This document shows, in pieces, positions 25,300-34,462 of a stretch of 64,000 nucleotides of DNA. Source of the DNA: JALORV01 sp963766365 (GTDB lineage Bacteria; Pseudomonadota; Gammaproteobacteria; Burkholderiales; Burkholderiaceae_F); contig CAVXZK010000005.1 of the NCBI GenBank assembly GCA_963766365.1, positions 310,001 to 374,000 on the forward strand, in the 5' to 3' direction. The notes under the pieces are model-generated. The model ran no database searches. It was given only the letters and a program-made list of their open reading frames with translations, and was not told the DNA's origin. Position 1 is the stretch's first letter. Each line of letters opens with the position of its first letter. Made by a program: the position numbers and the translations under genes.

Positions 25300-26543
25300 C
25301 AGACCAGCACTCCGACAATCGCCGCTGTCGCGCAGGTGGCGAGCAGGCCTGCCAGCACCGACTTCATTCCCAGTTCCGCGAGTTCGGCACGCCGCTCCGC
25401 GGGCAACAGGGCCGACATGCCGCCGAGCATGATGCCCAGGCTGCCGAAGTTCGCGAAGCCGCACAGCGCGTAAGTCAGCAGCAGCCGGCTGCGCTCCGAA
25501 AGCGCATCGGCCGGCAGGCGGGCGAGATCCAGGTAGGCGATGAACTCGTTCAGCACGGTCTTCTTCCCCAGCAATGCGCCCGCGGTGAGCGACTCCGACG
25601 CAGGGATACCGACCAGCCAGGCCAGCGGCGCGAACAGCCAGCCGAACAGCCGCTCCAGCGTCAGCGGCGCCCCATCGACGTCGGGCAGTGCACCGAGCAG
25701 CGCGTTGGCGAGTGCGACCAATGCGACGAACACCAGCAGCATCGCGACAATGTTGAGCAGCAATTGCAGTCCTTCGAGCGTGCCGCGTGTCAGTGCGGCC
25801 ACGGCATTCGCATCCTGCCGCCCGAACTCCACACGTGCATCGTCGGTCAGTTGCGGCGGCACCATGATTGCTGCGACGACGATGGCGAGTGGCGTGGCGA
25901 CGATCGAGGCAACCAGCAGGTGGCCCAGTGCATTGGGAACGACGGGACCGAGGAAGGTCGCATAAAGCACCAGCACGGTGCCCGCAATCGTCGCCATGCC
26001 GCAGTTCATCACGATGAAGAGCTCGCCGCGCGACAGGCGGGCGAGATAAGGTGCGATCACGAGGGGCGCCTCGACCATGCCGACGAAGACGTTGGCGGCG
26101 GCAGAAACGCCGACCGAACCACCGATGCCCATGGTCCGCTTCAGCATCCAGGCGAACGCGCGCACCAGCAGTGGCAACACGCCCCAGTGGAACAGCAATG
26201 CAGACAGTGCTGCGACCAGCAGGACCAGCGGCAGCGCACGAAACGCCAGCACGAAGTTGGCCGAAGCATTCGTCACTTCAAATGGGGCAGGACCGCCGCC
26301 GAGATAGCCGAACACGAACCCCGTGCCCGCCTGCAATGCACCCTCAAGCAGTGCCAGCGCGGTATTGAGGCCGGCCAGCGCCGTCGCCAGGTAGGGAATC
26401 CTGAGAAAGGCTCCGGCCAGGATGAAGGCGAGCATCAGCCCGCTCGCCACGAGGCGCCATGGAACCGCGCGGCGGCGCTCGGACAACGCCCAGGCCAGCG
26501 CCAGCAGCGCGACCAGACCGAACCCGCTTTGCAGGGTCTGCAT
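25299..26543 (-). CDS. concentrative nucleoside transporter, NupC/CNT family
   Basis: A 414-residue polytopic membrane protein with about ten hydrophobic segments. CNT signatures are GFVFGYLGGG near residue 72, VSAAANVFVGMVEAPLVIAPYL near residue 138, MNCGMATIAGTVLVLY and GKKTVLNEFIAYLDL near residue 320. It imports nucleosides with protons or sodium. The start is fixed by a strong GGGGAGGGAG ribosome site before ATG 26543; a longer frame runs upstream into the divergent aldehyde dehydrogenase region. Confidence 0.92.
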   Translation of the reverse strand: MQTLQSGFGLVALLALAWALSERRRAVPWRLVASGLMLAFILAGAFLRIPYLATALAGLNTALALLEGALQAGTGFVFGYLGGGPAPFEVTNASANFVLAFRALPLVLLVAALSALLFHWGVLPLLVRAFAWMLKRTMGIGGSVGVSAAANVFVGMVEAPLVIAPYLARLSRGELFIVMNCGMATIAGTVLVLYATFLGPVVPNALGHLLVASIVATPLAIVVAAIMVPPQLTDDARVEFGRQDANAVAALTRGTLEGLQLLLNIVAMLLVFVALVALANALLGALPDVDGAPLTLERLFGWLFAPLAWLVGIPASESLTAGALLGKKTVLNEFIAYLDLARLPADALSERSRLLLTYALCGFANFGSLGIMLGGMSALLPAERRAELAELGMKSVLAGLLATCATAAIVGVLV

Positions 26544-26630
26544 TCCGCTCCCTCCCCGGAGCGCCGACATTGGAGCACAGGCTCGACGGCAGCGCAGTAA
26601 GCTGAAGAAATTCTTGCAGTGCCTATCGTC

Positions 26631-28049
26631 ATGACACCTTCCGAGATCCCCGCAACGCTGCACAGTGCGTTTGAACTGCAGCGCGCGAGTTACGACATGG
26701 CCCCGTTTCCGGAGTGGGACGTCCGCCGTGATCGGCTCGAGCGCATGCGGTCGTTGATCCAGGAAAACGAAGAGGCCATCGAGGCGGCTATCGACGCCGA
26801 CTTTGGAGGCCGTCCGCGAATCGAGACGCAGATCGCCGAGGTGTTTCCCAGCCTGGCGGAGCTGCGTGGCGCACTGCGGCGCGGCGCAAGTTGGATGAAG
26901 CCGCGCGGCGCCTGGGTGTCGAAATGGTTCATGCCGGCGCGTGCGCACATCATGCCGCGGCCGCTCGGCGTCGTCGGCATCATCGTGCCGTGGAACTACC
27001 CGCTGTTCATGGCCATCGGGCCGCTGGCCGGCGCTCTAGCCGCCGGCAATCGTGCCATGGTGAAGATGTCGGAGTTCACGCCGTCGTTCTCGCAACTCTT
27101 CGCCGACCTCGTCGCGCGCTCATTCAAGCCCTACGAACTGACAGTGATCACCGGCGGAGCGGACGTCGCCGCGCAGTTCTCGGCGCTGCCGTTCGATCAT
27201 CTGCTGTTCACCGGATCGACGGCCGTCGGGCGCCATGTGATGGGCTCGGCGGCCCGGAACCTCACGCCGGTCACGCTCGAACTCGGCGGCAAGTCACCGG
27301 CTGTCGTCGCGCCCGGCTACCCGATCGAGCGCGCGGCGCAGCGCATCCTCGCAGGCAAGCTGCTGAACGCCGGACAGACCTGCATCGCGCCAGACTACGT
27401 GCTGGTGCCGCGGGAGCAGGTGGCTGAATTCGTGGCGGCCACGCGGACACAGGCACAACGCATGTACCCGCGGGGTATCCAGGACCCGGACTACTGCAGC
27501 GTGGTCAACCAGCGTCACTACGGCCGCCTGGTCGGGTACCTCGAGCAGGCTGCGGCCGCCGGCATCGCGGTGCAGCCGCTGTTCGATGGACCGGACCGCA
27601 ACGACGAGGCGCATCGGCTGGGTCCGGCGGTCGTGGTCAATCCGCCGGTCTCGCTCGATGTGATGCGCCAGGAAATCTTCGGTCCGCTGCTTCCGGTCCT
27701 CGCCTACGACGACGCCGAGCAGGCGATCGCGTTCGTCAACGCGCAGCCGCGGCCCCTCGCCCTTTACTGGTTCGACAACGACACCGCGCGCACCGAACGC
27801 GCACTGAAGCAGACCCATGTTGGCGGCGTCTGCGTCAATGAGACCCTGGTGCACGTTGCGCAGGAGGAACTGCCGTTTGGCGGCGTCGGGTCGTCCGGCA
27901 TGGGGCACTACCACGGGCGCTGGGGCTTCGACACCTTCAGCAAGCTGACGCCCGTCTTCAGGCAGTCGCGCCTGAACGGCATGAGCCTTTTCATGCCGCC
28001 GTATCGGCCTGTCGTGACCCGGGTGCTGCGACTGATGAAGCGCTTCTAG
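26631..28049 (+). CDS. coniferyl-aldehyde dehydrogenase-like aldehyde dehydrogenase
   Basis: A 472-residue NAD(P)-dependent aldehyde dehydrogenase. Catalytic Cys251 is in NAGQTCIAPDYVL and Glu217 in ELGGKSP, with VPWNYPLF and GSTAVGRHVM in the cofactor domain. The N-terminal LHSAFELQRASYDMAPFPEWDVRRDRL and the hydrophobic C-terminus with FSKLTPVF are typical of the coniferyl/fatty aldehyde dehydrogenase subgroup. ATG 26631 is preferred; a GTG 12 bases upstream is also open. It is divergent from the nucleoside transporter. Confidence 0.92.
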   Translation: MTPSEIPATLHSAFELQRASYDMAPFPEWDVRRDRLERMRSLIQENEEAIEAAIDADFGGRPRIETQIAEVFPSLAELRGALRRGASWMKPRGAWVSKWFMPARAHIMPRPLGVVGIIVPWNYPLFMAIGPLAGALAAGNRAMVKMSEFTPSFSQLFADLVARSFKPYELTVITGGADVAAQFSALPFDHLLFTGSTAVGRHVMGSAARNLTPVTLELGGKSPAVVAPGYPIERAAQRILAGKLLNAGQTCIAPDYVLVPREQVAEFVAATRTQAQRMYPRGIQDPDYCSVVNQRHYGRLVGYLEQAAAAGIAVQPLFDGPDRNDEAHRLGPAVVVNPPVSLDVMRQEIFGPLLPVLAYDDAEQAIAFVNAQPRPLALYWFDNDTARTERALKQTHVGGVCVNETLVHVAQEELPFGGVGSSGMGHYHGRWGFDTFSKLTPVFRQSRLNGMSLFMPPYRPVVTRVLRLMKRF

Positions 28050-28050
28050 C

Positions 28051-29265
28051 TCAGGGCAGAGTGGCCAGCGGAATCGCGTCGACCAGATCCCCGGCGGCCG
28101 TGTCGGCGTCGGGCCCGATGGCGATCAGCGCGTCGGCCTCGCTGAGCGTACGCAGCATCGAAGAGCCCTGCTGCTGCAGGGGCTCCACGGCGATACCGCC
28201 GTAGCGCCGCACGAAGCGTCCGCGACGCCAGTCGACCCGACCTGGCCGTGTACGGGCGTCGACGGCCAGCGGCACCTGCAGTGTCAATGGCGGCTCGACG
28301 CCGGCACCGGCGAGATGCGCGAGCAGGGGCGCCACGACCAGCTGGAAGATCACGTACGACGCGACGCTGTTGCCCGGCAGACCGAACAGCCAGAACGCAT
28401 GGCCGTCCATCTCGATTCGACCCCAGGCGAGGCCGCGACCGGGTCGCAATGCCAGAGGCAGGAACTGCAGCGCGGGAAACCGTCGGACGATGTCGGCATC
28501 GCCCTGCGCGACACCGCCGGTTGATACGACGGCGTCAAGGCGCTGCGCAACGGCCGTTCTGATGGCCCCGACCAGCGTCTCGTCGCGATCGGCCACGATG
28601 CCGAGGTCATGGGTCCGGTAGCCGGCCCGCTGGAGTGCGGCAAGCAGCATCGGGCGGTTGCCGTCATATTGGCCGGCAAGGCTGACGGGCTGCGGCGGAT
28701 CGTGCAGTTCGTCTCCGGTCGACAGCACGCCGACATGCAGCGCGCGCATCACCGTTAGCCCCGTGGCGCCCGCCGCCGCGGCCAGCCCGAGGTCATGGCT
28801 GCGCAGTCGGCGGCCGCTCTTCAGCACGGCGGTTCCGGCGCGAACGTGGTCGCCGCGCGGCCGGATGTTGAGTCCAGTGTGCGGCACCTTCGCGACAAAG
28901 ACCCGACCGCCTTCGGTCCGGGTGTCCTCCTGCATGACGACGGCGTCCGCGCCCGGGGGAACCGCGGCACCGGTCATGATGCGCACGGCATGGCCCGGCG
29001 CGAGCGGAGCGGTCCACGGGTGGCCGGCGAGGGCGCGCCCGGCCACCTCGAGTCCAGTCGCACTTGTACAGTCGGCTGCGCGCACCGCGTACCCGTCCAT
29101 GGCAGCGTTATCGAAGCCCGGCAGGTCGAGGGCCGCGACAACATCTGCGCCCGTCACGCGGTTGGCCGAGGCCCCGAGCGCGCACCGTTCGCGCTCGGCG
29201 ATTGGGGTCATCACCGCGCTGAGCCGAGCGACGGCGGTCGTCGCGTCGAGTTCCTGTGCCGTCAT
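28051..29265 (-). CDS. moeA: molybdopterin molybdenumtransferase
   Basis: A 404-residue protein inserting molybdate into molybdopterin-adenylate. Features are LPGFDNAAMDGYAV near residue 50, the RIMTGAAVPPGADAVVMQED domain, VGVLSTGDEL near residue 178, YDGNRPMLLAALQRAG and FGLPGNSVASYVIFQL near residue 293. Length is normal. It overlaps mobA by 4 bases and is the last gene of a molybdenum cofactor operon moaA-mobA-moeA. No molybdoenzyme gene is seen in the window. Confidence 0.96.
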   Translation of the reverse strand: MTAQELDATTAVARLSAVMTPIAERERCALGASANRVTGADVVAALDLPGFDNAAMDGYAVRAADCTSATGLEVAGRALAGHPWTAPLAPGHAVRIMTGAAVPPGADAVVMQEDTRTEGGRVFVAKVPHTGLNIRPRGDHVRAGTAVLKSGRRLRSHDLGLAAAAGATGLTVMRALHVGVLSTGDELHDPPQPVSLAGQYDGNRPMLLAALQRAGYRTHDLGIVADRDETLVGAIRTAVAQRLDAVVSTGGVAQGDADIVRRFPALQFLPLALRPGRGLAWGRIEMDGHAFWLFGLPGNSVASYVIFQLVVAPLLAHLAGAGVEPPLTLQVPLAVDARTRPGRVDWRRGRFVRRYGGIAVEPLQQQGSSMLRTLSEADALIAIGPDADTAAGDLVDAIPLATLP

Positions 29266-29855
29266 CGCAGTCCGCCAGCCAGCGCGTCGGCCGTGGTGAT
29301 GTCGCGGAATCCGAAGCCGTCGTCGAAATCGACGACGATCGCGCCAACTTCAGCGAGCCAGGCATGGGCGGCGCGTCCGCCGCGCTGCAGATGCGCCTGC
29401 AACGCTGGCCGCAGGGAGGTCGAGAGAAGACAGAACACCGACTGCAGCCGGCCATCGGCGCGCGCACAGGCCGCGGGCGCGCCCCGGCTGTTGATCGCAT
29501 CGGCGAGGCGGCTTACGAGCGCTCGTGGCAGTTGCGGGGCATCGCACGGAACGACCGCAATCCACGCCGTCGGTGCGTGAGCGAGACCCGCATGGATTCC
29601 CGCGAGCGGCCCGCGAAAACGCTCGGCCGACGGCGCATCACTCAGTACGCGGGGCACGAGGGCGCGATAGCGGTCGAGATTGCGATTCGCGCTGATCATC
29701 ACGCTGCTCACCTGCGGCGCCAGGCGCCCCAGCACATGCTCCACCAGAGGCAGCCCATGGAGCTCGAGCAGGCCCTTGTCGGCACCGCCCATGCGGACTC
29801 CCTGGCCGCCGGCGAGGATGAGTCCGGTGATACTGTCGAGGACGGCCAGCGGCAT
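29262..29855 (-). CDS. mobA: molybdenum cofactor guanylyltransferase
   Basis: A 197-residue nucleotidyltransferase with the GTP-binding opening ITGLILAGGQGVRMGGADKGLLEL and VPCDAPQLP near residue 100. It converts the molybdenum cofactor to its guanine dinucleotide form, used by the DMSO reductase family. The ATG is chosen 5 bases after the moaA stop; the longer frame reaches into moaA and lacks family similarity. The gene overlaps moeA at its 3' end. Confidence 0.93.
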   Translation of the reverse strand: MPLAVLDSITGLILAGGQGVRMGGADKGLLELHGLPLVEHVLGRLAPQVSSVMISANRNLDRYRALVPRVLSDAPSAERFRGPLAGIHAGLAHAPTAWIAVVPCDAPQLPRALVSRLADAINSRGAPAACARADGRLQSVFCLLSTSLRPALQAHLQRGGRAAHAWLAEVGAIVVDFDDGFGFRDITTADALAGGLR

Positions 29856-29860
29856 CGGCG

Positions 29861-30982
29861 TCAGCCGCCGATATAGGACATCTCGACCTTCGGGCGCGGG
29901 CCGGTGGCTTCGGAGCGGACTTCGGAATAGCGGTCGGCCCGCTGGCTCCAGACCCGTGCAACGGCCGTCGCCAGTGCCGCGTTGTCGACGCCAGGGAGCT
30001 CTGCACCGCCGCGCAGCAGTCGACGCAGGTCGTAGCCGCTGTCGGCGAACAGGCACAGGTAAAGCATCCCCTCGGTGGACAGCCGCGCCCGCGTACAGCT
30101 GTGGCAGAACGCCTGCGTCACGCTCGAAATAACACCGACTTCGCCGCTGCCATCGCGATAACGCCAGCGCTCGGCGACTTCGCCGGCGTAATTGGGATCG
30201 ATGGCGACCAGCGGTGCAACGTCGTGGTCAAGGCGCTCGACGATCTGCGCCGATGGCACGACGTCATCCATGCGCCAGCCGTTGGAGCTGCCGACATCCA
30301 TGAACTCGATGAAGCGGACGATATGGCCGGTGCCGCGGAAATGCCGCGCCATCGCCACGACCTCGTGGTCATTGACGCCGCGCTTGACGACCATGTTGAT
30401 CTTCACCGGACCGAGGCCGGCCTCCGCCGCGGCGTCGATACCGGCGAGCACGTCCGAGACCGGAAAGTCGACATCGTTCATGCGCTTGAATACCGCGTCG
30501 TCCAGTCCATCGAGCGACACCGTGACCCGCCGCAGTCCCGCCGCTGCGAGATCGCGCGCCCGGCGGGCAAGCAGCGACCCGTTGGTTGTCAGTGCCAGGT
30601 CGAGCGGCTGGCCCTGCAGCGTCGTGAGCCGCGACAGCATCTCGATCAGCTTGTGCAGGTCCTTGCGCAGCAGGGGTTCACCGCCGGTCAGCCGGATCTT
30701 CTCCACGCCGTTGGCGATGAAGGCGCCTGCCAGGCGCGTGATCTCCTCGAAACTCAGCAGTTCGGCATGGGGAAGGAAGCGATAGTCGCGATCGAAGACT
30801 TCCTTCGGCATGCAGTAGGTACAGCGGAAGTTGCAGCGATCGGTCACGGAGATGCGCAGGTCACGCAGCGGGCGGCCGCGGCGATCCGCAACGTGCCCGT
30901 CGACCGCGGCTGAATCAACGGCGTCTGGCACCGGCAGACGCGCGGTGCGAAGGTCCAGCAACTGGATGATGCGATCGGTCAC
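29861..30982 (-). CDS. moaA: GTP 3',8-cyclase MoaA
   Basis: A 373-residue radical SAM enzyme that starts molybdopterin synthesis from GTP. The N-terminal cluster CxxxCxxC is Cys50, Cys54, Cys57 in RCNFRCTYCMPKE. The C-terminal cluster cysteines lie in CHSCTRARLS and LCLF. RLTGGEPLLRKDL binds SAM. The protein ends in the conserved double glycine (MSYIGG) needed for activity. The N-terminus is about 30 residues longer than usual (LRTARLPVPDAVDSAAVDGH), as in some proteobacteria. First gene of the operon. Confidence 0.97.
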   Translation of the reverse strand: MTDRIIQLLDLRTARLPVPDAVDSAAVDGHVADRRGRPLRDLRISVTDRCNFRCTYCMPKEVFDRDYRFLPHAELLSFEEITRLAGAFIANGVEKIRLTGGEPLLRKDLHKLIEMLSRLTTLQGQPLDLALTTNGSLLARRARDLAAAGLRRVTVSLDGLDDAVFKRMNDVDFPVSDVLAGIDAAAEAGLGPVKINMVVKRGVNDHEVVAMARHFRGTGHIVRFIEFMDVGSSNGWRMDDVVPSAQIVERLDHDVAPLVAIDPNYAGEVAERWRYRDGSGEVGVISSVTQAFCHSCTRARLSTEGMLYLCLFADSGYDLRRLLRGGAELPGVDNAALATAVARVWSQRADRYSEVRSEATGPRPKVEMSYIGG

Positions 30983-31058
30983 TGTCGGATGTTAGCCGCG
31001 CACCTGGGTGCCGCAAGGGGCGGCGCGGCACGTTGAAGCAACGTGCCGCGCGTGGGTA

Positions 31059-33857
31059 CTACGTCGCGTCCTGCGCGGTCCTGCGTGTCTCGACCTGCAC
31101 CAGCGGTCGCGTATCGAGCGGCGGAAGCGGCGGGCGCTCGCGCGCAACCCGCGCCGGCTTTGGTTCACCTGCCATGCGGCTTCGCGCCTCGCGGAGCTTC
31201 GTCTCCTCGGTTTGCACCAGCGTCAGTCCGGCCAGTTCGAGCACCGATTGCAGCTGTTCGACCGGCATTGGCGAGGGCTGGGCAAGCGGCAGCGAGAACG
31301 TCGGAGGCACGACGATCATGTGCGGCGAGACGACCGTCACGTTGTGCTGCAAAGGCGCACTGCCATTTCCTGAAGCGGCGGCTGGCGCCGGCGCTTGCGG
31401 CGCCGGTTCAACCCTCACTTCGACCGGCGCGGCGTCCTCCTCGATCTCGTCATCGAGTTCGCCAGCGGTGGCCTCCGCTCCTGGCGCGGCCTCAGCCTCA
31501 CCACTGCGGCCACCGCGACCGCGGCGGCGTCGACGACGGCGTCCACGGCGCTCTTCCGATGCCGCGTCGGTGGCCCCTGCATCCGGGGACACCAGAGAGG
31601 CAGGCGCGGGCGTCGCGATCACATCATTTGCGGCATCGATCGCAGCGATCGGCGCCACGGCCTCGTCCACCGGAGCCGCACGTTCCTTGCGCTCGCCGCG
31701 ACGCTCCTGCGGTTTGCGTCCCTCGCGCTCGCCTTCGGGGCGTTCCTGCGTGCCGCCCTGCCGGGCCGCGCGCTGTTCGCGCTCGGGACGGCCAGCTTCG
31801 GCAGGCTGGCGCTCGGGGCGCTTCTCACCACGGCGGCCCTCCTTACGGTCGTCACGGCGATCGCCGCGCTTGTCCTCGCGCTTTTCGTCACGCTTCTCGT
31901 CGCGGCGACCCTCACGGCGATCACGGTCGTGACCGCGCTTGCGATCGCCGCGGTGCTCCGCGTCGCGCGCGGAGCGCGACGGAACCGGTGCCGGCAGCGC
32001 CGCCGCCGGTGCAGTGATGGGAGCCGGCTCGCCGGTGAAGAAGGCAACGATGCGGCTCCACAGCCCGCGCGATGCAGGGGCAGCGAGGACCGGAGCGGGG
32101 ACGGCCACGGGCGCCGGGGGGGCGGCCATCGGAGCCGGTGTCTCGGGAACGATGCCCTTGACGACGGCTTCCTGCTTCGGCCGGGCCCGTTCTTCCTCGG
32201 CCTTGGCGCGCGTGTACGGGGTATCGGTGCTCGGTGCAAGTTCGGCAGCGCGCTCGAAGCTCGCCTTGACGTCGTCGAGTCGCGGATCGTCGTGGCGCAG
32301 GCGCTCGACGTGGTAGTGCGGCGTGTCGAGGAACTTGTTGGGGATCAGCACGATCGAGACGCGCAGCCGCGCCTCCAGCTTGGCGATGTCGCCCCGCTTC
32401 TCGTTGAGCAGGAACGAGGCCACTTCGACCGGCACCTGCGCGTGTACCGCGGCGGTGCTCTCCTTCATCGCTTCTTCCTGCAGGATGCGCAGAATGTGCA
32501 GCGCGGAGCTTTCGGTGTCGCGGATGACGCCGACGCCGTTGCAGCGCGGACAGGTGACGTGGCTGCCCTCGTTGAGCGCGGGCCGCAGCCGCTGGCGCGA
32601 CAGTTCCATCAGGCCGAAGCGCGAGATCTTGCCCATCTGCACGCGCGCCCGGTCATAGTGCAGCGCGTCCTTCAGACGGTTCTCGACCGCCTTCTGGTTC
32701 TTCGACTCCTCCATGTCGATGAAGTCGATGACGATCAGTCCGCCGAGGTCGCGCAGCCGCAGCTGCCGCGCGACTTCGTCAGCCGCCTCGAGGTTGGTGC
32801 GGGTGGCCGTCTCTTCGATGTCGGAGCCCTTGGTGGCGCGTGCCGAGTTCACATCGACAGCGACCAGCGCCTCGGTGTGGTCGACGACGATCGAGCCGCC
32901 TGAGGGCAGGGGAACCTGCCGCGAATACGCGGTCTCGATCTGGTGCTCGATCTGGAACCGTGAGAACAGCGGGACGTCGTCCTTGTAGCGCTTCACGCGG
33001 GCCACGTTGTCCGGCATCACGTGCGCCATGAACTGGCTTGCCTGCTCGTAGATGTCGTCGGTGTCGACGAGAATCTCGCCGATCTCCGGATGGAAGTAAT
33101 CGCGGATCGCGCGGATGACGAGGTTGGATTCCTCGACGATCAGGAATGGCGCCGGATTGGCGCGCTTAAGGCGCTGGCCGTCGGGTCCGGTGCCGCTGTC
33201 GACATACTTGGTCCTGGCCTTGCCTGGGTTCTCGGGGTCATCCAGCGTCAGCTCGAACTGCGGCTTGGCGGCGCCTTCGACCGCATGCCAGAGTTTCAGC
33301 AGGTAATTGAGGTCCCATTGGAGCTCCTCGGCGTTGCGGCCGATGCCGGCCGTGCGCGCGATGATCGACATGCCGGAGGGCAACTCCAGCTGATCCATGG
33401 TCTCGCGCAGTTCCTGACGGTCCTCGCCCTCGATGCGCCGGGAGACGCCACCGCCGCGCGGGTTGTTCGGCATCAGGACGAGGTAGCGTCCGGCCAGTGA
33501 AATGAAGGTAGTCAGCGCCGCTCCCTTGTTGCCGCGCTCTTCCTTTTCCACCTGGACCAGCAGCTCCTGGCCTTCGCGCAGTGCTTCCTTGATGCTGGCG
33601 CTGCGAACGTCCACACCCTCGCGGAAGTAAGTCCGGGAAACCTCCTTGAACGGCAGGAAGCCGTGGCGCTCCTCACCGTAGTCGACAAAGCACGCTTCGA
33701 GGCTCGGCTCGACCCGTGTGATGACGCCCTTGTAGATGTTGGATTTCCGCTGCTCGCGGCCAGCGGTTTCGATATCGATGTCGATCAGCTTCTGGCCGTC
33801 GACGATCGCCACGCGCAGTTCCTCTGCATGCGTGGCATTGAACAGCATGCGTTTCAT
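31059..33857 (-). CDS. rne: ribonuclease E
   Basis: A 932-residue endonuclease that starts mRNA decay and processes rRNA and tRNA. The start MKRMLFNATHAEELRVAIVDG is the conserved RNase E N-terminus. An S1 domain follows (residues about 35-120), then the DNase I-like catalytic part with VDVNSARATKGSD and LIVIDFIDM, and the zinc-link CPRCNGVG near residue 405. From about residue 510 the protein is Pro/Arg/Glu-rich and low in complexity, the degradosome scaffold with RNA-binding Arg-rich runs. The ATG has an AAGGAG site; a GTG two codons earlier is also open. A 605-base upstream region separates it from rluC. Confidence 0.97.
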   Translation of the reverse strand: MKRMLFNATHAEELRVAIVDGQKLIDIDIETAGREQRKSNIYKGVITRVEPSLEACFVDYGEERHGFLPFKEVSRTYFREGVDVRSASIKEALREGQELLVQVEKEERGNKGAALTTFISLAGRYLVLMPNNPRGGGVSRRIEGEDRQELRETMDQLELPSGMSIIARTAGIGRNAEELQWDLNYLLKLWHAVEGAAKPQFELTLDDPENPGKARTKYVDSGTGPDGQRLKRANPAPFLIVEESNLVIRAIRDYFHPEIGEILVDTDDIYEQASQFMAHVMPDNVARVKRYKDDVPLFSRFQIEHQIETAYSRQVPLPSGGSIVVDHTEALVAVDVNSARATKGSDIEETATRTNLEAADEVARQLRLRDLGGLIVIDFIDMEESKNQKAVENRLKDALHYDRARVQMGKISRFGLMELSRQRLRPALNEGSHVTCPRCNGVGVIRDTESSALHILRILQEEAMKESTAAVHAQVPVEVASFLLNEKRGDIAKLEARLRVSIVLIPNKFLDTPHYHVERLRHDDPRLDDVKASFERAAELAPSTDTPYTRAKAEEERARPKQEAVVKGIVPETPAPMAAPPAPVAVPAPVLAAPASRGLWSRIVAFFTGEPAPITAPAAALPAPVPSRSARDAEHRGDRKRGHDRDRREGRRDEKRDEKREDKRGDRRDDRKEGRRGEKRPERQPAEAGRPEREQRAARQGGTQERPEGEREGRKPQERRGERKERAAPVDEAVAPIAAIDAANDVIATPAPASLVSPDAGATDAASEERRGRRRRRRRGRGGRSGEAEAAPGAEATAGELDDEIEEDAAPVEVRVEPAPQAPAPAAASGNGSAPLQHNVTVVSPHMIVVPPTFSLPLAQPSPMPVEQLQSVLELAGLTLVQTEETKLREARSRMAGEPKPARVARERPPLPPLDTRPLVQVETRRTAQDAT

Positions 33858-34462
33858 CAGCACTCCTTGCGCCTTCTGAGGGGCGCTTCAAGGTGCCGGA
33901 ACGAACAGGCGGATCCGCGAGAATCAGGCAGGACGGTCGACCGGGCGACACGCAGTCGCACCAGGCCGGCACACGGTTCCTCGACCGGCCGCGCGCGATG
34001 CCCCGGAGCGCCCGCACACGGGCGCTCCGGAGTGGAGCGGCAGAACAGTCGGTGTCACTTCAGGAACCCCTGCGTCGATCTCTTGGCATTGCGGCGCGCT
34101 GGCCGCGTTGTTTCCACTCGTTCATTTCGGCGGGACCCGCCCATCGCGGATCCACGCAGTCGGCGGGAATCGCCGCAACCGCCTCGCGGCGGCCTCACTG
34201 CGAATTCAAAGAGGCGCAGCACGCCTCGAAAACCCGTGCCTCAACCGCTGGCGCGGGCGCCATTGCTATGAATTGCGACCCGGCCGTCCGCTCGGCGGAG
34301 GCGGCAAGGGCTACAATTCCTCGCGTGTGAGGTTCACCGGTCAGCGATCTGGAACCGCCTCGCATACTCCCAGGCGCGCCTCATCGGCGCCCGCCGGAGC
34401 CGCAGCGGCCCCGGGGTTCTCCGGGAGCCCCGAAAAACCTCGACCGCTCAAGTATATGCAAG
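33858..34462. promoter_or_regulatory. divergent rne-rluC intergenic region with long rne leader
   Basis: The 605 bases between the divergent starts of rne and rluC hold no convincing gene. RNase E transcripts in enterobacteria have a long structured leader used for self-regulation, and this region has the space for one. It contains a very stable perfect hairpin (34004-34031) about 150 bases before the rne ATG. For rluC a TACAAT at 34312-34317 could be a -10 box, although no good -35 box is visible at the right distance. Confidence 0.5.
34004..34031 (-). promoter_or_regulatory. perfect 12-bp hairpin in the rne leader
   Basis: CCGGAGCGCCCG pairs without mismatch with CGGGCGCTCCGG over a CACA loop. 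No T run follows on either strand. If rne transcription begins upstream, this stem-loop is in its 5' untranslated region, where it could be a site for RNase E autoregulation as known for the E. coli leader hairpins. Confidence 0.45.
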
